Shown: positions 1-8,898, counted from the first letter of the stretch. The stretch: DNA of 64,000 nt from Streptomyces sp. NBC_01314 (GCF_041435215.1 NZ_CP108394.1:9982001-10046000); one strand, 5' to 3'. Notes: a model not told the origin generated them from the sequence alone. Numbers and translations are program-made.

Positions 1-730
1 AGTGCACGGCGAGTGCGACGGTGTTGCGGTTGTAGGCGGAGGCCGGCATGTACTCGTAGGTCCTGGTCGAGGCGACCTTCTCGGCGGTGTGCTCGGTCAG
101 GCCGGCCTTCACGAGGAACAGGGAGGCGACGGCGATCAGCAGCCCCGCCGCGCCGAACAGGTAGAAGGGCGAGTGCCAGGTGCCGTGCGTGCTCATGAGC
201 TGGACGCCGATCAGCGGGGCCATGAACACGCCGACCGAGTAGCCCACGCCGATGATGCCGAAGGCGAGGCCGCGCCGGTGGGCGAAGAAGGCGCCGATCG
301 CCGCGAAGATGGCGGCGGACTGCATGCCCTCACCGAAGCCCGAGACGACCCGGTACAGGGTCATGTCGGCGAAACCGGTCGCCAGTGGCGTGGCCATCGT
401 GCCCAGGGAGTAGATCACGATGCTGGCCACCAGCACGGTCTTGCGGCGGAAGCGGTCCAGGAGGTAGCCCGCGGGAAGGCCGGCCAGGGCCATGCCGAGG
501 GTGAAGTTCGTCGCCAGCAGCCCGCCCTGCTCCAGGGAGAACCCGTACTCCTCACGGATGTTGGGCAGCAGGGGAGGGAAGACCTGACGGTCCATGGCGT
601 TGACCATGTAGGAGAGGACGATCACCAGGAAGCCCAGGCCGATCATGGGGCGGGAAAGGGAGGGCCGGTTGCCTTCCTGTGTTTCACCGGCGGGCACCGC
701 ACTGGTGTCGACTTGCGCTGCGTGAGTCAT
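1..730 (-). CDS. MFS transporter, 3' end cut by window edge
   Basis: The first 243 residues of a major facilitator permease lie in the window; the C-terminal half runs off the left edge. The ATG at 728-730 follows CAGGAG with a 5-base gap. A hydrophilic N-terminus (about 28 residues) leads into TM1 (about 29-45). The MFS loop 2-3 signature G-Y-L-L-D-R-F-R-R-K-T is at residues 88-98, and roughly six hydrophobic segments are visible. The N-A-M-D-R-Q stretch after TM1 resembles organic-acid and aromatic-acid:H+ symporters. It is transcribed away from the hydroxyacid dehydrogenase operon across a 737-bp gap, so it probably imports that locus's substrate. The substrate itself is not identifiable. 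Confidence 0.9.
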   Translation of the reverse strand, partial: MTHAAQVDTSAVPAGETQEGNRPSLSRPMIGLGFLVIVLSYMVNAMDRQVFPPLLPNIREEYGFSLEQGGLLATNFTLGMALAGLPAGYLLDRFRRKTVLVASIVIYSLGTMATPLATGFADMTLYRVVSGFGEGMQSAAIFAAIGAFFAHRRGLAFGIIGVGYSVGVFMAPLIGVQLMSTHGTWHSPFYLFGAAGLLIAVASLFLVKAGLTEHTAEKVASTRTYEYMPASAYNRNTVALAVH

Positions 731-1467
731 AGCGGCTCCTGAGGAGGAATGGGCCACGGCGGACCGCGGCGGTTCCACCGCCGTACGGGGCCGTACGGGC
801 GATGAAGAGAAGCGGTGAGCTGAACACGGACTCGAGCCGACGACGGCGATGTGGTCGTCGACTGGGGGAATGAGGGCGACGGCCTGCCGCGCGGTCGGAC
901 ACCGCATGCGGAATTCAGCCGTATATCGCCCGTCGGGACGTCCGTGGCTATGGCGTCTTCGACAGCCGGACTTCGTGTGGACACTTGTCGGTCACACGGT
1001 CGGCGCTGGCTGAAACCATGAAGGGAACCAGCGGGCGCGTCAAGATGTGCACACGGTTTTCTTGGGCGCCTCATGTTTTCCCCTGGCGGGCAGGGCGCCC
1101 TCGCTCTGAAATGGGCCCAGCGGTGGGATGGCGACGACCAGGTGTACGTCGCACCCTTGCGCACTCTTGACGTGCCGAAGGTTCTGAATGCTATCGTTAG
1201 CACTGCGTGGCTGTGACAAAGTGATGCGACGTGTCCTGGTATCCCGTGATCCGTTCCAGGGACGTACCGCGGTGCCTGCCCCGACCACAAGTCGGCGAGC
1301 GCCGACGAGCCCAGTGACCCCTCCGACCCGCCCAAGGCGGTCGACGGCCCATCGGACGTGCCGTCGACCGCCGTTCCGGGTGGCGATCAAACCCGCTCAC
1401 CGGACGCGACCGGGCGCGACGCCCGCCCGTCCGCCGCGGCCGCACGAATCTGCGAGGACGACCTGTC
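731..1467. other. Intergenic regulatory region, no gene seen
   Basis: This 737-bp stretch lies between the divergent MFS gene and the hydroxyacid dehydrogenase gene. Open frames across it have no ribosome binding site or recognisable protein and read as GC-bias artefacts. A promoter-like sequence with a palindrome sits at 1167-1202, leaving about 265 bp of leader before the dehydrogenase start. Nothing else could be assigned. Confidence 0.5.
1167..1202 (+). promoter_or_regulatory. Candidate promoter with 14-bp palindromic operator
   Basis: TTGACG at 1167-1172 is followed 16-18 bp later by a TGCTAT/CTATCG -10 region. The -10 is embedded in TGCTATCGTTAGCA (1189-1202), a perfect 5-bp inverted repeat around TCGT. 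Such palindromes are typical of LacI/GntR-class operators. It could control the dehydrogenase-kinase-cupin genes from a distance. No cognate regulator lies next to it except the LysR at 4380, whose family normally uses a different site architecture. Confidence 0.4.
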
Positions 1468-2469
1468 ATGAACCAATCGAGCCGCCCAGGCACCGTGCTG
1501 CTCACCGACTACGCCTGGCCCGACGACTCCGTGGAGCGATCCGTCATCGAGGAGGCGGGTCACACCCTGGTGACCGGCCCCGCCGAGCCCGCTTCCGCCG
1601 AGGCCGTCGAGGAACTGGTGGCCGAGCACCGACCCGCGGGGATCCTGACCTGCTGGGCACCCGTCTCCGCCACCGCGATCGGCACCTCGCCGGACCTGCG
1701 GATCGTGGCCAGGCTCGGCGTCGGCCTCGACAACATCGCCGTGGAGGCCGCCACCGACCGGGGCGTCTGGGTCACCAACGTGCCCGACTACTGCGTCGAG
1801 GAGGTCGCGGACCACGCCGTCGGCATGGTGCTGGCCTGGACACGCGGTCTGGCCCTGTTCGACCGGGACGTCCGTGCGGGCCGCTGGAACCCCGCAGGTG
1901 CGCGGCTGCGCCGGCTTTCGACACTGACCTGCGGTGTCGTCGGATACGGACGCATCGGACGCGCAACCGCCGGTCGACTCGGCGCGTTCGGCTGCCGGAT
2001 CCTGGCCCACGACCCGTATCCGCCGAAGGACACCCCCGGAGTGCAGATGGTGGGCCTGGAGGAGCTGCTGCGCCGCAGCGACGTGGTGATCCTCCACGTG
2101 CCGCTCACACCCGACACCCACCACCTCATCGGAGCCGAACAACTGGCGCTGATGCGGCGGGGCGGCCTGCTGGTCAACGTCAGCCGGGGCGGTCTGGTGC
2201 ACACCGACGCGGTGATCAAGGCGCTCGACAGCGGTCACCTGGACGGAGCCGCCCTCGATGTCCTGGAGAGCGAGCCGCACGTCCCCGACGGCCTGCTGGC
2301 GCAGCCGGGTGCGCTGTTCACCCCGCACGTCGCTTTCTCCTCCGACGCCTCGGTCACGGAGCTGCGCCGCCGCGCCGCCGAGGAGGTCGTACGGATTCTG
2401 GCGGGCCAGGCACCGGCCCACGCCCGCAACAGTCCTCGCGGTCTGCCCGCCGGGTCCGGTGGTCGGTGA
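1468..2469 (+). CDS. D-isomer-specific 2-hydroxyacid dehydrogenase (CtBP-like)
   Basis: A 333-residue NAD(P)-dependent oxidoreductase that should interconvert a 2-hydroxyacid and a 2-ketoacid. The Rossmann motif G-Y-G-R-I-G is at 159-164. The family's catalytic Arg (V-N-V-S-R240-G), Glu269 (in L-D-V-L-E-S-E-P) and His287 (T-P-H) are all present. ATG follows GAGGACGA. The stop overlaps the next gene's start (TGATG), so the two are translationally coupled. A dehydrogenase coupled to a small-molecule kinase suggests a short catabolic route in which one enzyme oxidises and the other phosphorylates. The substrate is unknown; subfamily members include C-terminal-binding-protein-like dehydrogenases. 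Confidence 0.92.
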   Translation: MNQSSRPGTVLLTDYAWPDDSVERSVIEEAGHTLVTGPAEPASAEAVEELVAEHRPAGILTCWAPVSATAIGTSPDLRIVARLGVGLDNIAVEAATDRGVWVTNVPDYCVEEVADHAVGMVLAWTRGLALFDRDVRAGRWNPAGARLRRLSTLTCGVVGYGRIGRATAGRLGAFGCRILAHDPYPPKDTPGVQMVGLEELLRRSDVVILHVPLTPDTHHLIGAEQLALMRRGGLLVNVSRGGLVHTDAVIKALDSGHLDGAALDVLESEPHVPDGLLAQPGALFTPHVAFSSDASVTELRRRAAEEVVRILAGQAPAHARNSPRGLPAGSGGR

Positions 2470-3521
2470 TGAACCAGCCCTCCGCGCCGATGAGCCCGCA
2501 CACCGAGCCGGCCGACTTCCTGTTCGCCCAGAGGCTCGCCGAGCCGGGTGAGCCCGCGCGCTGGACGCCGCTGGCCGGTGGCGTCTCGTCCGACCTGTGG
2601 CGGGTGGACCTGCCGGGACGCTCCCTGTGCGTCAAGCGGGCCCTGGCCCGGCTGCGGGTCGCCGCCGACTGGGAGGCACCGGTGTCGCGCAACGCCTACG
2701 AATGGGCGTGGATGCGGTTCGCGTCCCGGCACCGGCCGGACAGTGTGCCGGAGCTGCTGGCCCACGACGTCGAGGCCGGCCTGTTCGCGATGGCGTTCCT
2801 GCCTCCCGAGCAGTACCCGGTGTGGAAGGCGCGGTTGTTCGGCGGCCGGGTGGAGGTGGCGACCGCCGCGGCCGTCGGAGAGCTGCTCGGCACCCTGCAC
2901 GCCGCGAGCGCGGGCGATCCCACCCTCGCCGCGGAGTTCGCCACCGACGACAACTTCCACGCGTTGCGCATCGAGCCGTACCTGCTGGCCACCGCGGCGG
3001 CGCACCCCGACCTGAGCGACGTCCTTCAGGGCCTCGCCCACCGCACGGTCACGACCCGCCTGGCCCTGGTGCACGGCGACGTCAGCCCCAAGAACATCCT
3101 TGTCGGCCCGGCCGGGCCCGTGCTGCTGGACGCCGAGTGCGCCTGGTACGGCGACCCTGCCTTCGACCTGGCCTTCTGCGTCAACCATCTGCTCCTCAAG
3201 AGCCTGGTGATGCCGGGGCACCGAGCCGGTCTCCTCGACTCCGCCCGGGCGCTGACGGAGCAGTACGTCCGGTGCGTCGACTGGGAGCCCCGGCAGGCCC
3301 TTGAGGCGCGGGCCGCGGCACTGCTTCCGGCGCTGCTGCTCGCACGCGTGGACGGAAAGTCCCCGGCGGAATACCTGACGGACGACCGGCACCGGCTGTT
3401 CGTACGCACCGTGGCATCCGCCCTGCTGCGGGCGCCCGCCCCAACGGTGGCGGAGGCCCTGGACGCCTGGGCGACCGCGCTCGACGCCCCGGCCGGGCCC
3501 GGCAGCGGTCGGCCCCACTGA
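2469..3521 (+). CDS. APH/choline-kinase-type phosphotransferase
   Basis: A 350-residue protein of the aminoglycoside phosphotransferase-like kinase fold. An ATP-site Lys lies near 56 (L-C-V-K-R), the Brenner motif H-G-D-V-S-P-K-N is at 202-209, and the metal-binding Asp221 begins D-A-E-C-A-W-Y-G-D-P. The motif set is complete, so it should be an active kinase. Its ATG overlaps the dehydrogenase stop by one base. Members of this fold phosphorylate aminoglycosides, choline, methylthioribose, homoserine and sugar alcohols. In this operon a catabolic small-molecule kinase is more likely than antibiotic resistance. The reading frame is open far upstream (to about 1188), but that extension overlaps the dehydrogenase and is not coding. 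Confidence 0.88.
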   Translation: MNQPSAPMSPHTEPADFLFAQRLAEPGEPARWTPLAGGVSSDLWRVDLPGRSLCVKRALARLRVAADWEAPVSRNAYEWAWMRFASRHRPDSVPELLAHDVEAGLFAMAFLPPEQYPVWKARLFGGRVEVATAAAVGELLGTLHAASAGDPTLAAEFATDDNFHALRIEPYLLATAAAHPDLSDVLQGLAHRTVTTRLALVHGDVSPKNILVGPAGPVLLDAECAWYGDPAFDLAFCVNHLLLKSLVMPGHRAGLLDSARALTEQYVRCVDWEPRQALEARAAALLPALLLARVDGKSPAEYLTDDRHRLFVRTVASALLRAPAPTVAEALDAWATALDAPAGPGSGRPH

Positions 3522-3595
3522 CATCGACCGAACTGAGGGCTTCGTCGGGCCAGGTGGACCGGGCGGGTCCCATGGACTTGAACGAGGAGAGACGC

Positions 3596-4126
3596 ATGCG
3601 CAGAGTCGTCACCGGCCATGACGAGAACGGCAGGTCGGTCGTCGTCAGCGACGGCCCCGTCCCGCGCAGCCGGGACTTCACCAGCCTCCCGGGCTGGGTC
3701 TCCCGCCTGCCGTGGGCCACCGAACCCGGCGCACAGGTCAGCCGGACCGGCGAGGACCCCACACCGAAGATCACCAGCCTCCTCCCGGCGCCCGGCGGCA
3801 CGCGGTTCATCGTCCTGACCTTCCCGCCGGACACCGCGATGGCCGACCCGGCGTTCGACCCCATCGCCTTCGACCGGGAACAGCGGGCCGACTCGCCCGG
3901 TATCGCGGACCTCATGGAGCCCGACGGCATGCACACGACGCCGACCGTGGACTACGGCATCGTGCTGCAGGGCGACATCGTCCTCGAACTCGACAACGGC
4001 CACCGCACTCCCCTCTCGGCAGGGGACATCGTGATCCAGAACGGCACCCGCCACAGCTGGCGCAACCGCAGCGACCAGCCGGTCACCATGGCCTTCGTCC
4101 TCGTCGGCGCGGAGCGCGACGGCTGA
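3596..4126 (+). CDS. Cupin-domain protein
   Basis: A 176-residue single-domain cupin. I chose the ATG at 3596 because GAGGAG lies 6-7 bases upstream; a more upstream ATG (3554) lacks a site. The beta-barrel core is at about 117-172. Candidate metal ligands are His113, Asp119 and His153 (G-T-R-H-S-W-R-N). The classical H-x-H pair of motif 1 and the Pro-x-Gly of motif 2 are altered, so metal-dependent catalysis is uncertain. It lies 74 bp downstream of the kinase in the same direction. Cupins of this size next to hydroxyacid or aromatic catabolism genes may be dioxygenases, isomerases or ligand-binding proteins. Confidence 0.8.
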   Translation: MRRVVTGHDENGRSVVVSDGPVPRSRDFTSLPGWVSRLPWATEPGAQVSRTGEDPTPKITSLLPAPGGTRFIVLTFPPDTAMADPAFDPIAFDREQRADSPGIADLMEPDGMHTTPTVDYGIVLQGDIVLELDNGHRTPLSAGDIVIQNGTRHSWRNRSDQPVTMAFVLVGAERDG

Positions 4127-4311
4127 CAGGGGGCGGAGTGGTTCCCGGCCCGAAGCCGGCTTCGCCCTCTCCGCGTGAGGCGACCGCAGGGCGCACGACG
4201 GCGGGTGGGCGAAGGTCCGGGCCGACGAGCCACCGCTGCCCACGCTGCTCCAGAACTCGCGGGCGAGCGCCGAGCGGGGGTGGGTCCGCGCTCACCGCAC
4301 GTGCGGATGTG

Positions 4312-4341
4312 AGCCCCACGGTGTCGACGACCCGTGGGGCT
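4312..4341. terminator. Bidirectional terminator hairpin
   Basis: AGCCCCACGG (4312-4321) and CCGTGGGGCT (4332-4341) are perfect 10-bp inverted arms around a 10-base loop. The hairpin lies between the convergent cupin and LysR genes and can serve both. Confidence 0.75.
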
Positions 4342-4379
4342 ACAACCGTTCGCGGGAGTCGGCCGGAGCCGGACGCGTG

Positions 4380-5306
4380 TCAGTCGATGGTGTCCGGTCC
4401 GCCGGGTCCGGCGAGCGTCTTCTCGGCGTACTGGAGGAACGCGCGGGCCCGGTGCGTGGGGATGACGTGCGAGGCATGGGCGATCACGAGCTCGACATCG
4501 TCCAGCGGGTCGCTGAGCGGTACGGATGCCAGGGGGAGTCCTTCGACGCTGGTGTCGGTCGGCCAGGTCTGAATCAGCGTGGCGAAGCCGAGACCGCGGG
4601 CGACCATGCTGCGGACGGCTTCGATGCTCGAGGTCCGGTAGCGGATGTTCGGCCGTGCTCCGGCGAGGGAGAACCAGTGGTCGGCGTTCTGCTGGGCGGG
4701 CGGCTCCGCGTAGATGATCAGTGGCTCGTCCGCCAGTTCTGCGAGTGAGACGGACTCGCGCCCCGCCACGGCGTGGTCGGCGGCCACGATGACGTACGGA
4801 CGGCTTGCGCGGAGCGTCGTACAGGACAGGCCGGCCTCGTCACCGAACGCGTACAACAAAGCGACATCGCATGAGCCCTTTACCAGGGCTTGCCTCATTT
4901 CGTTCTGCTGACCCTCGATCAGTTCCAGGTTTACCGCCGGGTGACGCCGGGTGAAACCGTCCACCAGGAGCGGGATCAGGAAAGGCGTCAAGGCCGCATA
5001 GCAGCCAACTGTCAAGCGGCCGGCCAGTTGACCTTCCTCGGCCTGGGCGCCGGCCGTTATCTCGTCGGCCTGAGTCAACATCGCCTGGGCACGTCCGAGG
5101 ATCCGGCTGCCCGCCTCGGTGAGAGAGACCCCTTTCGCCCGACGTCGTATCAACAACTGCACGCCGAGGCGGCGTTCGAGGTCGGCGATCGCCGTGGAGA
5201 TGCTGGCCTGGGAGGCATGGCACCGCACCGCCGCCGCGCTCATGGAGCCGGTGTCCGCCACAGCGACGAAGTATTCCAACTGGCGGAGGGAAAAATTTAC
5301 TGCCAT
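4380..5306 (-). CDS. LysR-family transcriptional regulator
   Basis: A 308-residue LTTR. The N-terminal winged helix-turn-helix (about 1-62, L-R-Q-L-E-Y-F-V-A-V-A through S-I-S-T-A-I-A-D-L-E) is followed by a substrate-binding domain from about 92 onward. ATG is preceded by AGGAG with a short 4-base gap. It is divergent from the oxygenase gene at 5461, and the 154-bp gap holds a candidate LTTR box. The classical LTTR arrangement predicts activation of the oxygenase/reductase pair by a pathway ligand. It converges on the cupin gene, so the whole 1-7.4 kb segment may be one functional locus. Confidence 0.92.
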   Translation of the reverse strand: MAVNFSLRQLEYFVAVADTGSMSAAAVRCHASQASISTAIADLERRLGVQLLIRRRAKGVSLTEAGSRILGRAQAMLTQADEITAGAQAEEGQLAGRLTVGCYAALTPFLIPLLVDGFTRRHPAVNLELIEGQQNEMRQALVKGSCDVALLYAFGDEAGLSCTTLRASRPYVIVAADHAVAGRESVSLAELADEPLIIYAEPPAQQNADHWFSLAGARPNIRYRTSSIEAVRSMVARGLGFATLIQTWPTDTSVEGLPLASVPLSDPLDDVELVIAHASHVIPTHRARAFLQYAEKTLAGPGGPDTID

Positions 5307-5334
5307 TTCTCTCCTACTGCTATGGGAACTCTCA

Positions 5335-5345
5335 ATAAGCCTTAT
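5335..5345. promoter_or_regulatory. Candidate LysR binding site
   Basis: ATAAG-C-CTTAT is a perfect 11-bp palindrome, with the T-N11-A spacing expected of LTTR boxes, in an unusually AT-rich patch between the divergent LysR and oxygenase genes. It lies 29 bp from the LysR start and 115 bp from the oxygenase start, a normal place for an activator recognition site. Confidence 0.5.
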
Positions 5346-5460
5346 CGGAAAGTTCTGCTTTTCCTGGATGTGACGCAGATGTCATTCTAAGCCGCAGTTC
5401 ACCCGTGGAAAAAGCTTGTTTTACGGGCAAGCCCAACGAGCGCTCAACGAGGAGACCTCC

Positions 5461-6633
5461 GTGACCACGCTTCTTGACCCCACCCGATCCACAGACCGAG
5501 GAATTGGCGGCAGCGTGCTCGACCGCGTCCGCGCGCTCCTTCCCGAGATCGCCGCACGCTCCGCCGAGGGAGAGGACGCCCGGGCCGTTCCGGTGGAGAT
5601 CGTCGCCGCGCTGCGCGAGGCCGGTGTGTTCCGGATGGCCCTGCCCCGGGTGTGGGGCGGCGAACAGCTCGGGCTGCTGGAAGGCGCCCGGGTGGTACGG
5701 GAGATCGCCCGGGCCGACGGATCGACGGGCTGGACCGTCCAGGCCGCTTCGATGGCGTGGTTCTTCGTACGGTCGCTGCCCCGGGAGACGCTGGAGGAAG
5801 AGGTGTTCGCAGGCGGAGCGGATCCGATGCTCCGAGGAGCGGTGGCTCCGAAGGGGCTGGCTACGCCGGTGAACGGCGGTTACCGGATCAGTGGCCGATG
5901 GCCGCTGGCGAGCGGTCCGTTCACTCCGGACTGGATGCTCGGAGGTTTTCTGGTCGAAGGGGCGCCTCCGCTACCGGACGGCCGCCCGGACATGCGGGTC
6001 GCACTGCTGCGGCCCGAGCAGGTCACCTTCCTCGACACCTGGGACGCGGTCGGCCTGCGTGCCACCCAGAGCACGGACTTCACGATGGACGACGTCTTCG
6101 TACCCGAGCACCGCACGGGGCCGATGTTCGGGGGCAACAACATCCCCGCTCCCCTTTACGACCTGCCCTACTCACCCACCGGCGCCTCGCACGACGCCGT
6201 CATCCTCGGCGCCCTCGACGGGGCGCTCGACGATCTCGCCGAACTCGCCGCCACCAAGCGGCCGGCGTTCAACCCGAGGGCCCTCCTCGGTGAGGACCCG
6301 GTTTTCCAGGAGGAGTTCGCCGAGCTGCATCTGCGGGCCGGTGCTCTGGCTGCCCTGTCGGAACAGACCGGACGCATCGTCATGGACCGTGCCCTCAAGG
6401 GCGAGGCGCCCACCTCGACCGAGTGGTTCAGCTACAAGGGCACCACCCAGCACATCCACCACGAGGGCATCCGGATCCTCAACGAGATCATGAGCCTCTC
6501 GGGCAGCGCGGGCCTCTACAGCACGAGTCCGCTCCAGCGCCGCTGGCGCGACGTCCGCTGCGTCTCCCAGCACGTGGTCGGCAACACGGGCGCGATGCGG
6601 CAGCTCGGCGCGGTCCTGTCGGGCCAGAACTGA
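5461..6633 (+). CDS. Acyl-CoA-dehydrogenase-fold flavin monooxygenase (oxygenase component)
   Basis: A 390-residue protein with the acyl-CoA dehydrogenase N-terminal, middle and C-terminal domains, in the subgroup that includes HsaA, DszC and HpaB-like two-component oxygenases. I chose GTG at 5461 because GAGGAG lies 7-8 bases upstream; an upstream ATG at 5416 has no site. The helical C-terminus carries H-I-H-H-E-G-I-R-I-L-N-E and a late R-R-W-R-D-V-R-C-V-S-Q-H segment typical of these hydroxylases. It should use reduced flavin and O2 to hydroxylate or desulfurise a small organic substrate. The flavin reductase at 6871 is the obvious partner and the LysR gene the likely regulator. Confidence 0.85.
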   Translation: MTTLLDPTRSTDRGIGGSVLDRVRALLPEIAARSAEGEDARAVPVEIVAALREAGVFRMALPRVWGGEQLGLLEGARVVREIARADGSTGWTVQAASMAWFFVRSLPRETLEEEVFAGGADPMLRGAVAPKGLATPVNGGYRISGRWPLASGPFTPDWMLGGFLVEGAPPLPDGRPDMRVALLRPEQVTFLDTWDAVGLRATQSTDFTMDDVFVPEHRTGPMFGGNNIPAPLYDLPYSPTGASHDAVILGALDGALDDLAELAATKRPAFNPRALLGEDPVFQEEFAELHLRAGALAALSEQTGRIVMDRALKGEAPTSTEWFSYKGTTQHIHHEGIRILNEIMSLSGSAGLYSTSPLQRRWRDVRCVSQHVVGNTGAMRQLGAVLSGQN

Positions 6634-6870
6634 CGCCCGGCAGCAGACACGACGAGCCGAGGCGGAGCCAGTGGCACGCGAGCACCACCCGCCCCCGCCC
6701 TCGCACGGCTCAGGCCCCGCACCTGTGACACCGAAACGGTTCCCGCCAGACCTCCAACTCCCTCCGAGGAATCGATGCATACGCCACTCAGTACCCGTCC
6801 TGCCAGCCCCCGTGATCCGCGCCGCGGCGCGGCCGCACCGCACACGCCGACACAGGAAGGGTGGACCTCG

Positions 6871-7368
6871 ATGAGCTCTCTCGACGCGACACCGACCAGC
6901 TCTGCTCTGTTGCGCCAGGCTTACGGCTGCTTCCCCTCTGGGGTGACAGCCGTGTGCGCACTCGACTCCGGCAGCCCGGTCGGCATGGCCGCGAGCACGT
7001 TCACCCCGGTCTCCCTCTCACCCGCCCTGATATCGGTCTGCATGCAGGACACCTCCACGACATGGCCGAAACTGCGTCGGCGGAGCCATGTGGGCGTGAG
7101 TGTGCTCGCCCAGGGCCAGGACGCGATCTGCCGGTCGCTGGCCGGCAAGGAAAGCGACCGGTTCACGGGAGTCGACTGGGACGCCGATGACGACGGCGGC
7201 GTGTACATCCATGGCGCCGGCCTCTGGCTGAGCTGCTCACTGCACGCCGAGCTCCCCGGCGGCGACCACACGATCGTCCTCCTGGAAATCCAGGGACTGA
7301 AGGCCGAACCCGATCGTGAACCCCTGGTGTTCCACAACAGCAGGTTCCGAAGCCTGGCCGTCTCATAA
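6871..7368 (+). CDS. Flavin reductase-like protein (reductase component)
   Basis: A 165-residue split-barrel FMN-binding protein of the HpaC/HsaB/DszD type. The start R-Q-A-Y-G-C-F-P-S-G-V-T-A-V and the G-M-A-A-S-T-F-T-P-V-S-L-S-P core match the family. It should reduce FMN or FAD with NAD(P)H and pass it to the oxygenase encoded just upstream. The ATG at 6871 follows AGGAAGGGTGG. An in-frame ATG at 6775 has GAGGA only 4 bases away and would add a 32-residue, Arg/Pro-rich extension that looks non-native. The 237-bp gap after the oxygenase shows no clear terminator, so cotranscription is possible. Confidence 0.87.
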   Translation: MSSLDATPTSSALLRQAYGCFPSGVTAVCALDSGSPVGMAASTFTPVSLSPALISVCMQDTSTTWPKLRRRSHVGVSVLAQGQDAICRSLAGKESDRFTGVDWDADDDGGVYIHGAGLWLSCSLHAELPGGDHTIVLLEIQGLKAEPDREPLVFHNSRFRSLAVS

Positions 7369-7400
7369 GTCCCGCCCGTTGCGCGGGCTCGCGCGCCCAT

Positions 7401-7437
7401 CTGCGGCCCCATGCAGTGGGGGCCACGTCGGCCGCAG
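7401..7437. terminator. Nested inverted repeats, likely terminator
   Basis: CTGCGGCC (7401-7408) pairs with GGCCGCAG (7430-7437). An alternative inner stem pairs GGCCCC (7405-7410) with GGGGCC (7419-7424). The structure lies between convergent genes ending at 7368 and 7577. Confidence 0.5.
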
Positions 7438-7576
7438 GCGACGTCGGACCCTTCGCCTGCGGCCGTGACGATCATTGCGTCACCCCGGCCCGCCCTGGTC
7501 CCGCGCAATGAGCTCAACCGGGTTTCGTGCGGTCCTCAAGCCAGGCATTCTTCGTCTGCTTCTTCGTCCTGTCCAC

Positions 7577-8662
7577 TCAGCCGACGACCGCCGCGCGTAC
7601 GCACAACACGTCGGGCAGGTGTGACAGCAACTGCCGCCAGCTGTCGCCGTCGTCGGCCGACGCGTACAGCTCGCCGTTGCGGTTGCCGAAGTACACGCCC
7701 GCCGGGTCCGCGTCGTCCGTGCACATCGCGTCGCGCAGGACCGTGCCGTAGTGGTTCTCCGTCGGCAGTCCCGCCGACAGTGGCTCCCAGCTCCTGCCCG
7801 CGTCCGCGGTGCGGAAGACCCGGCAGCGGTGGTCGGCCGGGACACGGTCCGCGTCGGCGCTGATCGGGAAGACGTAGGCGGTGTCCCCGCGGTGCGGATG
7901 GGAGACCGCGGCGAACCCGAACGTGGAGGGCAGTCCCTCGCCGATGTCCTCCCAGTGCGCGCCCGCGTCGTCGCTGCGGTACACCCCCCAGTGGTTCTGC
8001 AGGTACAGCCGGTCGGGGGTCGCCGCGTCCCGGGTCACCTTGTGCACACACTGGCCGAACTCCGGGTTCGGGTCCGGCAGGAACACCGCGGAGACGCCGG
8101 AGTTGGAGGGCGACCAGCTCGCGCCGCCGTCCTCGGTGCGGAACACCCCGGCGGTGGAGACGGCCACGGTCACAGCGCGCGCGTCGCGCCGGTCGGTGAG
8201 GATCGTGTGCAACCCCTCGCCACCGCCACCCGGCACCCACCGGTCGCGGGTCGGGTGCTCCCACAGCGGCCGTACCAGCTCGAAGGTCTCCCCCCGGTCC
8301 TCGGAGCGGTAGAGCGCGGCCGGTTCCGTGCCCGCGTACACCACGTCCGGCTCGGCGGCGGACGGGTGCAACTGCCACACGCGCTCCAGCGAGGCCCCGG
8401 TGTCCTTGGGGAACTTGACGGCCGGACGGGTGGGTTCGGTCCAGGTGCGGCCGAGGTCGTCGGAGTGGAAGACCGAGGGGCCCCAGTGGGCGCTGTCGCC
8501 GCCGACGAGCAGCCGGGGGGTGTCCGTACGGGTGTCGATGGCGACCGCGTAGACGGCCTGCGCGTTGAAGTACGGAGTCTCGTCGAACTCCCAGGCGCCT
8601 CCGCGCCGCCGCCCGATGAACAGTCCCTTGCGCGTGCCCACCGTGAGCAGTACGTCAGCCAT
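7577..8662 (-). CDS. BNR/Asp-box repeat beta-propeller protein
   Basis: A 361-residue protein with repeated Asp-box motifs of the sialidase/VPS10 kind: S-D-D-L-G-R-T-W, S-E-D-R-G-E-T-F, T-E-D-G-G-A-S-W, S-D-D-A-G-A-H-W, T-A-D-A-G-R-S-W and S-A-D-D-G-D-S-W. That makes at least six blades, enough for a full propeller. I chose the ATG at 8662 because AGGAGG lies 8 bases upstream; a GTG three codons earlier is too close to it. No signal peptide is visible, so it is probably cytoplasmic. Sialidase catalytic residues are not evident. It is often annotated as exo-alpha-sialidase, but a binding or scaffold role is safer. Confidence 0.82.
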   Translation of the reverse strand: MADVLLTVGTRKGLFIGRRRGGAWEFDETPYFNAQAVYAVAIDTRTDTPRLLVGGDSAHWGPSVFHSDDLGRTWTEPTRPAVKFPKDTGASLERVWQLHPSAAEPDVVYAGTEPAALYRSEDRGETFELVRPLWEHPTRDRWVPGGGGEGLHTILTDRRDARAVTVAVSTAGVFRTEDGGASWSPSNSGVSAVFLPDPNPEFGQCVHKVTRDAATPDRLYLQNHWGVYRSDDAGAHWEDIGEGLPSTFGFAAVSHPHRGDTAYVFPISADADRVPADHRCRVFRTADAGRSWEPLSAGLPTENHYGTVLRDAMCTDDADPAGVYFGNRNGELYASADDGDSWRQLLSHLPDVLCVRAAVVG

Positions 8663-8898
8663 CTCGGCCACCTCCTGGACATCGTCGTCTCAGTCACGGG
8701 CCAGTCTGCACCCCACCACTGACAGTCACCCCTTGAGACGCCCTCGCCGCAGGTCAGCGGGCGTGGAAGCGGGTTGTGCACGGGGTTGGGACCGGCCGGG
8801 CCGGGCGGGGTGACCCACATCGCATGAGCAGCGGGAGGGCCGCCGCCGTATGGAAGAGCGGTCCGGCAGTCCTGCGTGTGCGAGGGAGGGTGCCTCCG

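Noticed and set aside
1188..2468. Long upstream extension of the phosphotransferase frame (to 1188)
   Set aside because: It overlaps the dehydrogenase gene and is Arg/Pro-rich; the TGATG start at 2469 has clear coupling.
2469..3521. Phosphotransferase as an aminoglycoside-resistance gene
   Set aside because: The fold includes many metabolic kinases and the operon context is catabolic.
7577..8662. Calling the BNR protein an exo-alpha-sialidase
   Set aside because: Asp-boxes are present but the catalytic Arg triad and signal peptide are not evident.
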